The notes: generated from the letters alone by a model not told the origin. A DNA stretch of 64,000 bases from Cornus controversa (GCA_026545225.1 CM048848.1:21368806-21432805); one strand, 5' to 3'; counted from the stretch's first letter, positions 12,260 to 26,064 are shown. Translations and numbers: made by a program.

Positions 12260-13150
12260 TTTCTTTTTTCAAGTTAAATCCGAAACCCAATTTCACCATT
12301 ACTTATGTGGATGTTAAGCAAATCATGAAGCCGTAACAACAATTATAATACCAATTCACTACTTATGTGCACTAAAGATCTCATAACTTTAACAGAATTT
12401 AGCAGCTACTGATAATATTAATCCCCAACAACTGATTTCTCTTTCCCTCTTTCTGTCTCTGTAAGTTGTAATCCATAAGGTTGACTATCAATTTTCTCTC
12501 GCCAATAGGCCAATACTAATACCAAACAACTTAACTTCTACCCAGCAAAAATAAAATAAAAAATAAATAAACCTACGTAAATACATAGACACAGACGCAA
12601 AGTTATCGGAAGAAAACCCACATAAATACACTATGTTTTCATCAATTTCAGGTATTAGATAAGTTGAACATACCTGAATGCTTTTTGTTGGCAAGTGTCT
12701 ATCCTCAAACACTCTGGTTCATGACATCAAAGGGAGAATTTTGATATATTTCATAGCAAACCTTGTAGTTATTTGAGATCGTCGGGTTCAAGGCAAGCGA
12801 GCTTTGCGCATAACAAGTCGAAGTCAATGTACTCCAAAAAGTCTATATAAAAATGTGAAATTAACCTTACATTTGGATGACGATGGGGAGGTGTATGTAG
12901 ACCTGTGAATTCTAGGTAAACAAATCTAATATAGGTCGAAATCATCCTATAATAATTTGATTCAATATAATATAATATATAATTTATTATAAATATATTA
13001 TCTAATATTATAGTATAGAGGCAAAAGGATCTAAAACTCCCTTGTGATTTTAAAAATGTGCAATAAACTCGTATGCTATATTTTGGATCATATCACACAT
13101 TCTGCAAAAGTGAGCAAACTATTCCTTTACACATTCTCCTTTTCTATGAT
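12260..13150. other. Intergenic, no gene seen
   Basis: AT-rich sequence. I see nothing with coding or structural support. Confidence 0.4.
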
Positions 13151-13466
13151 TGTAATATCCCAAAATTTTAGGATATTTAATTTCGAGTTTTAATTATTTA
13201 AATTATTCATTTTGTGTTATTTTAAATGTTTTAGTTAATCTTTGTGAATGGATGTTCTTGGTTATGATTTAATATAGATGGTTGATTTCATTTTTGTAAA
13301 TGTTTGTGAAATAATTGCTTTTAATGTAAAAAAAATTTTAAATAAATATGTGGGTCTTTGAGCTACATTTTATTTTTTTTATTGTCGAGTTGGGTTAGAC
13401 TTTTAGGTTTGGGTCATACTTATATATATATTTATATATATGTGGGCTATATATATTTAGGTGTAT

Positions 13467-14046
13467 TGTATTGTAGTAACCCTTGTGCACGGGTGTGAGT
13501 GGGCGGGTGCGAAGATAGACACTGGGCTGAGCTACCACATTGACAAGGTACAGGGTGCTCAATCCCACATCGCCTGGGTGTGAAAAAGGGGATGTGCTTA
13601 TATGTGGTATGTTCTCTTCAAAAGGTATGAGGCCTTTTGAGGTAAAATTCAAGAGCAAAACCGTGCGGGTTCAGGCCCCTAGCGGATAATATCATACCAT
13701 GTGTTGGAGTGGGGTATTACAGTTGGTATCAGAGCCTGAACCTAGCCAGAAATGTGCCGACGAGGACGTCGGACCTCGTAAAAGGGTGGATTGTAGTAAC
13801 CCTTGTGGAAGGGTGTGAGTGGGCGGGTGCGAAGATAGACACTGGGCTAAGCTACCACATTGACAAGGTACAGGGTGCTCAATCCAACATCGCTTGGGTG
13901 TAAAAAAGGGGATGTGCTTATATGTGGTATGTTCTCTTCAAATGGTATGAGGCCTTTTGAGGTAAAACCCAAGAGCAAAATCGTGCTGGCTCAAGCCCAA
14001 AGCGGACAATATCATACCATGTGTTGGAGCGAGGTATTACATGTTT
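13467..14046 (+). mobile_element. Intact TRIM nested in LTR fragment
   Basis: The element is 13472-14041 (570 bp): 250-bp LTRs at 13472-13721 and 13792-14041 with a 70-bp internal part. The primer site TTGGTATCAGAGCC starts at 13723 and the purine tract AAAAGGGTGGAT lies just before 13792. Flanks TGTAT (13467-13471) and TGTTT (14042-14046) match at 4 of 5 positions. Same family as 11681-12254 but opposite orientation. Confidence 0.92.
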
Positions 14047-14420
14047 GAATTGTTTAAGAATTATTTTAATAATTTTAGAAAAGAAAATATAGATAAAAAA
14101 AGAGAATATAGGATTAGGATTTAGTCGTTCTTACGCACAAAGAGTTGCTACCCATAGACATGGAGAGAACATTGGACACTGAAAAAAGGGAGAGAATGTG
14201 GTTTTGTTCAAAATTATAAGGTAAGTTCAATCTCTTCACTTCCCCTTTGAACTTGTAAACATAGATAAATAATTGTATTGTATGATTAAATGTATATTCA
14301 TGCATATAATTATGTATTAATATAATTATTCATGTAAGGATTTTTTGTTTGATTGTATATATATAATCTGTGACTTTGGAAGTTTTATAATATTTTTCTC
14401 ATATGCATATACATGTATAT

Positions 14421-14424
14421 ATGA

Positions 14425-14456
<32 letters not shown>
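14421..14456. repeat. (GT)n(AT)n microsatellite
   Basis: GT dinucleotides followed directly by AT dinucleotides. Confidence 0.95.
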
Positions 14457-15588
14457 GGAATTCGTGTTGAATGTTAATATCGTTTTTGAAGATTTTTGTT
14501 CCATTTATCTTGCTCTCCCAAGTAGTCCTTGTGAGTTTGGTTACGAATCGTTGGGTAGTTTGACGAAAATTTGAGTTTGAAATTTAAGAACCCTAGAAAC
14601 TTGAAATGAGGCATTTTGATTTAGCCCGCGATTGGACGGGATTTTTGTACCAATGCGTAGCTTGGACCGAGGGGAGAAGTTTGGTATATTATAACATAGG
14701 TTTCGGTGGCTGGAATGGCCTCAAAGAGGCAAAACAGTGGGCTGTGCACCCAACAGTATGTTGCTGGAAAAAAAAAATTGGGGGGGGGGGGGGAGCAAAG
14801 AGGAAGAAGAAGACAAGCACGAGCCTTCCCCACACTTGTTGCCAGCGCATGCCGCAGGCTCAGGCTCCGACCGAGGCCGAGGTCGAGGAAAGTTTCGTTG
14901 GGCCCCACTCGCCGAGGCCCACCTCTAGGCCTAGTTTGGACCCAATCCGAAATATTTTAATATTATTTATTTTATTTTTTTAATTCTTTTTAAGTTGAAA
15001 AAATAGGAAAAATATTTTTTTAAATCACTTTTAAATTTCAGAAATTTTTTGAAAAAATAAAATAAGCTTGTAGGGATAGAATACACATGGGTTTTAAATT
15101 TCAAGCTGATAAGAGTTTACCTTGTTGTAAATTTGTACAAAAAGTATGTCTCAAATTTTGAATTTCATTTTCTTTTATTTTGAAAATATTTTTAAATTAC
15201 CAAAAAATTTTAAAAAATTTCAGAAAAATAAAATAGGACTTTTAAAAATAGAATATGTTCGGAAACCTAGGTTTAGAAACTTGATTTTTAAATTGAAGTG
15301 TTGGTTTTTGTAGGGTTCTCTTTTAAATTTTTTTCCTTTAATTGTTTCTTTGCTTTCATAAATGTTCTTGAGTAATTGTATAGTGTTTAAATCAGGTTTA
15401 ATTGTTTATTACTTGTTCCATAATGATTTTTTTGCTGTCATAAACATACTTGACTTATTGTTTAATGTTTGAAACAGTATATGAGAATATGTTAAACTTG
15501 TTTGCATGCAAGATCGGTCATGTACTTTATTTTGTTTAAATAATTCATGTGTCGATAAGATTGTATGATGTTAGTTAACATGCTTTTA

Positions 15589-17690
15589 TGTAATACCCCA
15601 TAATTTTCTGGTCATTAAATTTTAATCTAAATGGTTTATATTTATTTTTTTTGTTTATTTATTTTATTATTTGCTTTATTGGTTGAATTAAACTTTTGTG
15701 AGTGCTTTGAATTGCTTTATTGGTTAGATTAAATTTCTTGGAGTGCTTTAAATATTTTGGTTTAGTTTACTTTATTTTATTTTAGTTAGACTGGGTTTTT
15801 GTATTTTTTGTTCCTTTATTCAATTTTGGATTGAGCGAGAGATGAATCTGGGTTGAGTTGGGCTGGAATGGTTGGGCTAGGTGTATCTTATTTTTGATGG
15901 GCTAGGGTTCATTTTTTATTATATTTTTTTATTATTTTGGAGTTTATTTAGTTTTCTAGAAAGAAAACAAATAAAAGAAAAGAAAAGAAAAAGGAGGTTA
16001 GGGTTTCTGTCGTTCATTTTCACGCACAGAAATCGAAAGAGTGTAGATGCAAGAGAGAAGGGAGAGAATGAACGATTCATATGAACGAGTTTTGGTCGAA
16101 AAAAAGGCAAGTTCAAACTTTTCTTTTTTCCTTTGAATCTGTAGACATATATATTATTTGTATATACATGTTGTTGGATTATATATATAATTTATATAAT
16201 ATTTCTATATACATGTTGCTCGAAAAAGAACAAAAGAAAGGGAAAAAAAGAAAGAAAAAATAAGAGAAAAAGGAGGCTACGAGCCCCACCAACACAGGGG
16301 GCCCATGTGCCGCCAATCGGGGATCGAGAAAGGTCTGTTAGGTCCCACTCACTGAGCCCACTTTGGGCTCAGTCCAAAATTTTTTAATATTTTTTTATTT
16401 GTTTTTCAAATTGATTTTAATTTGAAGAAAAAAAGAAAAAAAAAAGAGAAAATGGGGGCCACGTGCCCCACCTATGCATGGGGGCTCGTGTGCCGTGGCC
16501 AAGGATCGAAAAAGGTCCATTGGGACCCACTCATAAGGCCCACCCACTAAACATAATATTTTAATATTTTTTAATTATTTTTCAAATTGATTTTAATTTA
16601 GAAAAATGCAAAAAATATATTTTTTAAAATTATTTTTAAATTTCAAAAATTTCTAAAAAATTTTGGGTAACCTTTTAGGGATAGAATACACTTGGATTTT
16701 AAATTTCAGGTGAAAATAAGCTTCCCTCATGGTTAAATTGATTTTAAAAGTATGTCATAAAATTGAGTTTTCATCTTCTTTTATTTGGAAAATATTTCTA
16801 AAATTTCAGAAAATTTTTGAAACATTTTGGTTATCTTTTGGGGATATAATGCACTTGAGTTTTAAATATCAAGTCAAAATGAGATTCCCTTGTGGTTAAA
16901 GTAGTATGGAAAGTATGCCTCAAAACTAGATTTTTCTTTTCTTTTGTTTTGGAAATATTTTAAAATTAACGAAAAATTCAAGAAAATTTTCAAACTTTTT
17001 ATCAAATCTTTTTGGGTCAGATTAGGCATAGATTTTAAATTTCATAATGAAATAATTTTTTCTTGTTATAAAACTAGTTTTGAAAAGTGTGCTTCAAAAT
17101 AAGAATTTTTTTTTAAATTCTTTCCTTTGCTTTGTATTTTTATGAATTTGCAAAAATTTTAGAAAATTCTAGAATAATTAAATAGGGTTCTTAGAAAAAA
17201 AAAAATAGGCCTGAAAAGCTAGATTAGAGTTAGGTTTAGACTCACTCGAAGATTTAAGTATATTCGAGGTTTGGTTGTGTGTTTGCTCATATAATTGGTG
17301 GTTGCATTATTTTACTCCTTAACTGTATTTGCTTTAAAATTATAACTGTCCATGCTATACTTGGTTTTAGTTTAATTGTGAATGAGTTATTTTATTCTGA
17401 TGATTGAATTTCTATTAGATCAAATTCATAGGCTTGTGTAGTTTAAATCTTTACATATATTTTTGTGTAGTAGGTTGGTTTAGCAGGAATATAAGGATTG
17501 TCAGGGGATATGTTAGGATTGCCAATACCTATTAAGGTATCTAAAGCTAAATGAGGCATGTAAGGATTGTCAGGGGGCATGTTAGGATTGCCAATAACTA
17601 TTAAGGTATCTAAAGTTAAAGGAAGCATGTAAGGATTACCGGGGGGCATGTTAGGATTGCTAATACCTACTAAGGTATCCAATGATAGTA
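15589..17690 (+). mobile_element. Long-LTR family copy 2 (fragment)
   Basis: It begins TGTAATACCCCATAATTTT and repeats the block order of the copy at 13151, including AAAGGCAAGTTCAAAC at about 16105. Blocks around GGGGATAGAATACACTTGG-type sequence recur at about 16678 and 16840, and a GGTCCCACTC...GGCCCAC block occurs twice (16340 and 16520), so this copy has internal duplications. No protein domain. The right boundary is uncertain. Confidence 0.45.
17493..17690 (-). repeat. 69-bp minisatellite, three units
   Basis: Three tandem units of 69 bp (starts near 17493, 17562 and 17631). As 69 is 23 codons, the minus strand stays open and would encode a 23-residue repeat around GNPNMPPDNPYMP. Nothing else supports a gene here. 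Confidence 0.85.
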
Positions 17691-18714
17691 ATGATGGTAT
17701 GTCAAGATTGCTTAAATTTAATAAAATACATGCTTATGTTTCTTTGCTCTGAACTTAAAGAATGTGTTCATTTTTGTATGATAAGGGTTTGTTGGAACAT
17801 TGTAAATGATGACATTTATTTTGAAAATTTGAACTGGATAAGGAATGATCTGTATGTTTACTCCTATATTTTTCTCTTGTATCATTCATACTGAGGGTAT
17901 ATATATTGGTTCTCTGATTGGGATGTAGTAGAGAACGTTTTCTCGTGGATTTAACCCAAAAACCAATTTTATTGGATAGATGATTTTGAGACACTCAGTT
18001 TAGACTCAAAGTTTGCTCAAATCAGAGTTATAACAAATGAGTTATGAAATTTCAAAATTTAGAAGAATAAAAGGGATTTTACAAAAATTATATACGGAAG
18101 ATTTTGTATGTATAAACTACATATAAGATAAACCCATTTCCCACTCTTCTTCCTAATGGATTTACATATATATATATAATTAAATGTGTATATATATATC
18201 TATATATATATACACACACACACGTATATTCCTTTTTAAAATCACTTTAAGTCCCATATTTTTTACCAAAAATAACCTCTCCTAATGAAACGAAATCCAT
18301 TAAAAAGGTAATTTCGAGAACTTTTGTTTGAGTCCAACATTTACTATGTTAGGGGTAAAAAACAAATAAGAAATGAATTTTTTTTCTTTTAAAGTTTACA
18401 AAAAGAATAATATCTGTTTGTGCATATGCATGTGTATATTACATGCCAAGAAAATCCACATGACCAGATTCACCGCCAAACCAAGAAACCCACGAAATTG
18501 CATCGACTATCATTCTAATCTTATACTTCCACTATCTTGAACCATTCAAGTACATTAGCAAAGATAGTCCTTATACATATTCAATTCTAGACCCATAAGA
18601 GTGAAAAAAATATTCAAATAAAAGCTTCCGCAAATCACATGCAAATTATCTCCAAATGAAGCTCATTACTAAATGTTGTCATCGTCCAAGAAGATGATCT
18701 CACAACCTAATCTC
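17691..18714. other. Intergenic with TA microsatellite
   Basis: AT-rich flank of the copia-type element, with a TA/CA microsatellite at about 18165-18225. No gene is seen. Confidence 0.5.
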
Positions 18715-18719
18715 ATATA

Positions 18720-19466
18720 TGTTAGAAAATTTGAATGAAAATTAAATGTGAAATAGAGCGATTCACACTGAATGGACACCAAAAGTGTCTGTTAGTATCG
18801 AATAGACACAATTAGTATTGTTTAAAGTTGAAACAGTACGAGTTGCAACCTTTTGCACCAAAGGACGTGTCCCATGCCTATTCGGGTACTTTTGAAAGGG
18901 TACTAGTATGCCTATAAATAGGTCATTTACCATTTGTAATATATGTTTTTTAAAAGACTTCTTCTCTCACGTCTCAAAACCTATATAGCCTAATCCAAGT
19001 GGCAGTAAGTCTTAGTAATTTGGTCTGAATCAACGGGTTAAGAGAGTCAAGTCCAAGAGAGTACAAACACACAGGTGGTTCGCAGAAGCTCAGTTGGTTT
19101 GTAGTGTTGCTACTGATTGAGATGAAGATCGGTGTATCCTGGGAGACAGTCGCCAAGAGTCCGTTCAACACCATTGCGGGGCGATAATTGTCTTAAGGAC
19201 ATAGAGTCTAACTCTAGCCTCGATCTACAGGTTCTTCAGTATTTATATATTTTAAGTTCGGTTATATTTCCTATGGTTTATATAACATGTGATATATGTA
19301 CTATACATGAGTTCAGTAGTCTAGATTATTACATGTTATAATCTTACTTGATATATAAACTATTGTGAAATGGTAAGAGATTTTCTAATATGTTTATGTG
19401 ATTTAACATGTTAGTATAATTGCTTTATATCTTAGATAGTAACATATACGCATATATTTTCCAACA
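18720..19466 (+). repeat. Copia-type LTR 1
   Basis: 747 bp, TG...CA. A TATAAATA box at 18913-18920 probably sets the transcription start about 30 bp downstream. It has a few more differences from LTRs 2 and 3 than those have from each other, mostly in its first 60 bp. Confidence 0.95.
19184..19197 (+). other. LTR segment complementary to primer site
   Basis: ATAATTGTCTTAAG at 19184-19197 is the exact 14-nt reverse complement of CTTAAGACAATTAT at 19469-19482, which sits 2 nt after the LTR end where a tRNA primer site is expected. The same pair is present in the second unit. Confidence 0.85.
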
Positions 19467-19468
19467 AT

Positions 19469-19482
19469 CTTAAGACAATTAT
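19469..19482 (+). promoter_or_regulatory. Primer-binding-site position, self-complementary
   Basis: It occupies the primer-binding-site position just inside LTR 1, but I do not recognise it as matching the 3' end of a plant tRNA, in contrast to the TRIM and gag elements, which use the common TGGTATCAGAG site. It is instead complementary over 14 nt to the LTR at 19184-19197. Confidence 0.6.
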
Positions 19483-22018
19483 GTGCTCTGCTATTGTATA
19501 TATGGTACTATTTAAGATACTGATTTTATATTAAGTATAAAATATTAATGAGTTCAATATTAGTTAAATCAGTACCACATAAAGTATTGTTTATTTTGTG
19601 AAATTCAATATTTGTGATATAATATTAATTGGTCAAGTTTGTGATATGTCTTAATTCAATATTGGTGTGATATTGAATATGCATTTTATTCTTTTGTAAA
19701 TTCAAATATATATAAATCATACGATTTGAGTTGAACTTGATATTACATAATTGGTATTTTTATGATGCGCATGTAATATGCTTATATCTTGGTGATAAAT
19801 TTAAGTATGATTCATGTTATTCAATTTTTATGAAATATTGATCTAGTGTTACATTTAAATTAGTGTTGTATTTACTAACATTTTTATAATGTGAAGAATG
19901 ACAAGTATAATAGAGATAATTATTCTTGTCGAGAGTAAGGAGAAATTTTGAGACATTCTCCAAGGCACATGTTGTGTTAAAGGAATAATGGGTATGAAAG
20001 AGATATACACCATATAAGACCATTGAGGGTACACATGATAAATGGTGTTTATCATGATTTCTAAAATGAATTTGGTTGTCAAATCAGAGGGTGATGAATC
20101 GATATTTCTCATCATATCTGCTCCGATAAGAGGATTGTATTATTTATCAAATATGAAGGTTAAATCTTCTTAAGAAAATCCTCTACTACCAAAATAAGGT
20201 TATATTAGAAATAACCTTAGTGAGAGAACTCATTCTTCAATGAGTTCATGTGTATTAAATCCAAGGGTGTGTAAACCTGGAATCAAGTTAATTTTCCTAC
20301 TTGTGTGAATGTCCTAACTCTAATTTGGCACATGTGAAAGGAAATTAACTAGAGTTTGTTTTCACTCATATAAAAAAAGTGTTGTACCTCTAGCGTTAAA
20401 TCACAATGATATATGTGACTTAATATCTGTGCACATGAGAGATGAAAAAAGTATTTAATATAGGAATTACACAAGATAATGTGAAGTGAATTTTTGAGAA
20501 TGAGGTTGAGAGTCAATTTAGTAATTTAATTGAAATGATGTTGCTAAAATGCAAGCACCCTAAAGTACAAATGATTTGTAGATAAATTCTGGATTATCCA
20601 GAAGTTGTGGGGGAAGCTCAACTATCCTCAAATTTAGTCTTATACCTCATTAAGAAAATTATTAAGACACCTGTTGAATGATATATAGAAAGACCTTATA
20701 TCTTCTATAAATACTTCAAAATGTGGGGGTGTTTATATAATGTGATCCTAAAATTATTAGGATATTAATGGGACATATCTTGTGTATAATTCAAGAATAT
20801 AGAGCAAGATTCTATTAACGGAAAATTGATTTGAAATAATCAATGAGGGTTCATAGTTTTAAATTATGAAAAGAGAGTGTGCAAACTTGGAAAATCTATG
20901 TGTAGATTGAAACAAATACTAAATCAATGACATAGGTTAGTTGGTTACATGTCAATGAGTATGATGCATGCTAAAGATACTTTAGATGGATATGTTTTCT
21001 AACTATGTTGTTGTGATCTAAATGACAAGTTGCACATAACTTGATATACAAGCAATCCGAGAAAATATTAACTGTATTGAGGTGGTTGAGATCCATCTTG
21101 AAATTAATGATTGTATTTATCAAGGATTGACATTGGTATTAAGGGATATAAAAGACTTTGATCCACAAATGGACATGTCTTTAATATTAAAGGTATTGTC
21201 ATGCATGGAATATAAGTTAGTTGCTTTAAATAAAGCAAGAATGATTAAGAAGTGGTAAAAATTCTTAAAGGATATTCCAAACTGGCTAACACCTATACCA
21301 CTGCTCTCAAATAAGAAAATCTCTATAGAGTGTATAGATCAAAGAACAACCTGGTGGTCACATATATGAAAGGTTGAATTAGAGAGCAAGTGATAATGTC
21401 ATTGAGGGGAATAGGCTTAAAGCCTAAAACTAACGAGTCACCCTAATGGAAACCCTATCTAGCTGACTGGAGATCCCAAGATCTAGATTCAAAGGGACAA
21501 CTGAAATTTTGAGTGACTCACCAGTAGCACTGGAAGATTTTATCTTCTACCTATTCCTATGATGACACAGTGCTGCCTGTCGTGGGTCTCAGGTTAAGTA
21601 AATGCTTTTAGTGATTCCTATATCTTGTAAATCCAAGTGGAGTATGGCAGGATACTCTTAATAGAGAATCACCTATATGAGTGTGAAGTAGGCCGTTTCT
21701 ATGAGAATGACAAGGCTAAGTTCTCTAGAGCACTCATGAATACCAGGATTTGTTCAGGGCCAAAATGAACACAACCGAAAGAACCAACTTTGTGCGGAAA
21801 GGTATTGTGTGTATACTATTGTCTGGTTTTACACAAACGGCCGAATAGTTCAAGATTTTATATCACTAGTTAGCCAAGTAAATCCGATAGTATTACACTA
21901 GGGAAGATTCAAGGCCAAAAGCTATCTATCTCGATGCAATAACTTTCCAACTGTACTCTCTTAGTAGAATTCAAAGTCCGTTTTTTAAATTATATTAATT
22001 TTCATTCATGTGGGGGAT

Positions 22019-22765
22019 TGTTAGAAAATTTGAACGAAAATTAAATGTGAAACAGTGCGATTCACACTGAATGGACATCAAAAGTGTCTGTTAGTATCGA
22101 ATAGACACAATTAGTATTGTTTAAAGTTGAAACAGTACGAGTTGCAACCTTTTGCACCAAAGGACGTGTCCCATGCCTATTCGGGTACTTTTGAAAGGGT
22201 ACTAGTATGCCTATAAATAGGTCATTTACCATTTGTAATATATGTTTTTTAAAAGACTTCTTCTCTCACGTCTCAAAACCTATATAGCCTAATCCAAGTG
22301 GCAGTAAGTCTTAGTAATTTGGTCTGAATCAACGGGTTAAGAGAGTCAAGTCCAAGAGAGTACAAACACACAGGTGGTTCGCAGAAGCTCAGTTGGTTTG
22401 TAGTGTTGCTACTGATTGAGATGAAGATCGTTGTATCCTGGGAGACAGTCGCCAAGAGTCCGTTCAACACCATTGCGGGGCGATAATTGTCTTAAGGACA
22501 TAGAGTCTAACTCTAGCCTCGATCTACAGGTTCTTCAGTATTTATATATTTTAAGTTCGGTTATATTTCCTATGGTTTATATAACATGTGATATATGTAC
22601 TATACATGAGTTCAGTAGTCTAGATTATTACATGTTATAATCTTACTTGATATATAAACTATTGTGAAATGGTAAGAGATTTTCTAATATGTTTATGTGA
22701 TTTAACATGTTAGTATAATTGCTTTATATCTTAGATAGTAACATATACGCATATATTTTCCAACA
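22019..22765 (+). repeat. Copia-type LTR 2 (central)
   Basis: 747 bp, shared between the two tandem internal regions. Confidence 0.95.
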
Positions 22766-25317
22766 ATCTTAAGACAATTATGTGCTCTGCTATTGTATAT
22801 ATGGTACTATTTAAGATACTGATTTTATATTAAGTATAAAATATTAATGAGTTCAATATTAGTTAAATCAGTACCACATAAAGTATTGTTTATTTTGTGA
22901 AATTCAATATTTGTGATATAATATTAATTGGTCAAGTTTGTGATATGTCTTAATTCAATATTGGTGTGATATTGAATATGCATTTTATTCTTTTGTAAAT
23001 TCAAATATATATAAATCATACGATTTGAGTTGAACTTGATATTACATAATTGGTATTTTTATGATGCGCATGTAATATGCTTATATCTTGGTGATAAATT
23101 TAAGTATGATTCATGTTATTCAATTTTTATGAAATATTGATCTAGTGTTACATTTAAATTAGTGTTGTATTTACTAACATTTTTATAATGTGAAGAATGA
23201 CAAGTATAATAGAGATAATTATTCTTGTCGAGAGTAAGGAGAAATTTTGAGACATTCTCCAAGGCACATGTTGTGTTAAAGGAATAATGGGTATGAAAGA
23301 GATATACACCATATAAGACCATTGAGGGTACACATGATAAATGGTGTTTATCATGATTTCTAAAATGAATTTGGTTGTCAAATCAGAGGGTGATGAATCG
23401 ATATTTCTCATCATATCTGCTCCGATAAGAGGATTGTATTATTTATCAAATATGAAGGTTAAATCTTCTTAAGAAAATCCTCTACTACCAAAATAAGGTT
23501 ATATTAGAAATAACCTTAGTGAGAGAACTCATTCTTCAATGAGTTCATGTGTATTAAATCCAAGGGTGTGTAAACCTGGAATCAAGTTAATTTTCCTACT
23601 TGTGTGAATGTCCTAACTCTAATTTGGCACATGTGAAAGGAAATTAACTAGAGTTTGTTTTCACTCATATAAAAAAAGTGTTGTACCTCTAGCGTTAAAT
23701 CACAATGATATATGTGACTTAATATCTGTGCACATGAGAGATGAAAAAAGTATTTAATATAGGAATTACACAAGATAATGTGAAGTGAATTTTTGAGAAT
23801 GAGGTTGAGAGTCAATTTAGTAATTTAATTGAAATGATGTTGCTAAAATGCAAGCACCCTAAAGTACAAATGATTTGTAGATAAATTCTGGATTATCCAG
23901 AAGTTGTGGGGGAAGCTCAACTATCCTCAAATTTAGTCTTATACCTCATTAAGAAAATTATTAAGACACCTGTTGAATGATATATAGAAAGACCTTATAT
24001 CTTCTATAAATACTTCAAAATGTGGGGGTGTTTATATAATGTGATCCTAAAATTATTAGGATATTAATGGGACATATCTTGTGTATAATTCAAGAATATA
24101 GAGCAAGATTCTATTAACGGAAAATTGATTTGAAATAATCAATGAGGGTTCATAGTTTTAAATTATGAAAAGAGAGTGTGCAAACTTGGAAAATCTATGT
24201 GTAGATTGAAACAAATACTAAATCAATGACATAGGTTAGTTGGTTACATGTCAATGAGTATGATGCATGCTAAAGATACTTTAGATGGATATGTTTTCTA
24301 ACTATGTTGTTGTGATCTAAATGACAAGTTGCACATAACTTGATATACAAGCAATCCGAGAAAATATTAACTGTATTGAGGTGGTTGAGATCCATCTTGA
24401 AATTAATGATTGTATTTATCAAGGATTGACATTGGTATTAAGGGATATAAAAGACTTTGATCCACAAATGGACATGTCTTTAATATTAAAGGTATTGTCA
24501 TGCATGGAATATAAGTTAGTTGCTTTAAATAAAGCAAGAATGATTAAGAAGTGGTAAAAATTCTTAAAGGATATTCCAAACTGGCTAACACCTATACCAC
24601 TGCTCTCAAATAAGAAAATCTCTATAGAGTGTATAGATCAAAGAACAACCTGGTGGTCACATATATGAAAGGTTGAATTAGAGAGCAAGTGATAATGTCA
24701 TTGAGGGGAATAGGCTTAAAGCCTAAAACTAACGAGTCACCCTAATGGAAACCCTATCTAGCTGACTGGAGATCCCAAGATCTAGATTCAAAGGGACAAC
24801 TGAAATTTTGAGTGACTCACCAGTAGCACTGGAAGATTTTATCTTCTACCTATTCCTATGATGACACAGTGCTGCCTGTCGTGGGTCTCAGGTTAAGTAA
24901 ATGCTTTTAGTGATTCCTATATCTTGTAAATCCAAGTGGAGTATGGCAGGATACTCTTAATAGAGAATCACCTATATGAGTGTGAAGTAGGCCGTTTCTA
25001 TGAGAATGACAAGGCTAAGTTCTCTAGAGCACTCATGAATACCAGGATTTGTTCAGGGCCAAAATGAACACAACCGAAAGAACCAACTTTGTGCGGAAAG
25101 GTATTGTGTGTATACTATTGTCTGGTTTTACACAAACGGCTGAATAGTTCAAGATTTTATATCACTAGTTAGCCAAGTAAATCCGATAGTATTACACTAG
25201 GGAAGATTCAAGGCCAAAAGCTATCTATCTCGATGCAATAACTTTCCAACTGTACTCTCTTAGTAGAATTCAAAGTCCGTTTTTTAAATTATATTAATTT
25301 TCATTCATGTGGGGGAT

Positions 25318-26064
25318 TGTTAGAAAATTTGAACGAAAATTAAATGTGAAACAGTGCGATTCACACTGAATGGACATCAAAAGTGTCTGTTAGTATCGAA
25401 TAGACACAATTAGTATTGTTTAAAGTTGAAACAGTACGAGTTGCAACCTTTTGCACCAAAGGACGTGTCCCATGCCTATTCGGGTACTTTTGAAAGGGTA
25501 CTAGTATGCCTATAAATAGGTCATTTACCATTTGTAATATATGTTTTTTAAAAGACTTCTTCTCTCATGTCTCAAAACCTATATAGCCTAATCCAAGTGG
25601 CAGTAAGTCTTAGTAATTTGGTCTGAATCAACGGGTTAAGAGAGTCAAGTCCAAGAGAGTACAAACACACAGGTGGTTCGCAGAAGCTCAGTTGGTTTGT
25701 AGTGTTGCTACTGATTGAGATGAAGATCATTGTATCCTGGGAGACAGTCGCCAAGAGTCCGTTCAACACCATTGCGGGGCGATAATTGTCTTAAGGACAT
25801 AGAGTCTAACTCTAGCCTCGATCTACAGGTTCTTCAGTATTTATATATTTTAAGTTCGGTTATATTTCCTATGGTTTATATAACATGTGATATATGTACT
25901 ATACATGAGTTCAGTAGTCTAGATTATTACATGTTATAATCTTACTTGATATATAAACTATTGTGAAATGGTAAGAGATTTTCTAATATGTTTATGTGAT
26001 TTAACATGTTAGTATAATTGCTTTATATCTTAGATAGTAACATATACGCATATATTTTCCAACA
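25318..26064 (+). repeat. Copia-type LTR 3
   Basis: 747 bp, ends ...TTTTCCAACA followed by the ATATA target duplication. Confidence 0.95.

Larger units (their letters stand above)
13151..15588 (+). mobile_element. Long-LTR family copy 1 (fragment)
   Basis: It starts TGTAATATCCCAAAATTTTAGG and is interrupted by the TRIM at 13472-14041. It shares ordered blocks with the copy at 15589: a GAGAGAA-rich leader, an AAGGTAAGTTCAATCT donor-like motif (about 14219), a GGGCCCCACTCGCCGAGGCCC-like block (14900-14920) and a GGGATAGAATACAC block (15074). No domain-bearing frame. The open frames around 14606-14983 arise from GC-rich LTR sequence and a G homopolymer. Confidence 0.5.

Noticed and set aside
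14606-14983. Overlapping frames of 84-125 residues around the G-run
   Set aside because: All three plus frames and a minus frame are open at once because of GC-rich and homopolymer sequence. It is LTR-derived, not a gene.
18974-25939. Small frames of 66, 69, 68 and 86 residues repeated two or three times
   Set aside because: They recur only because LTR and internal sequences are repeated every 3299 bp. No protein family is evident.
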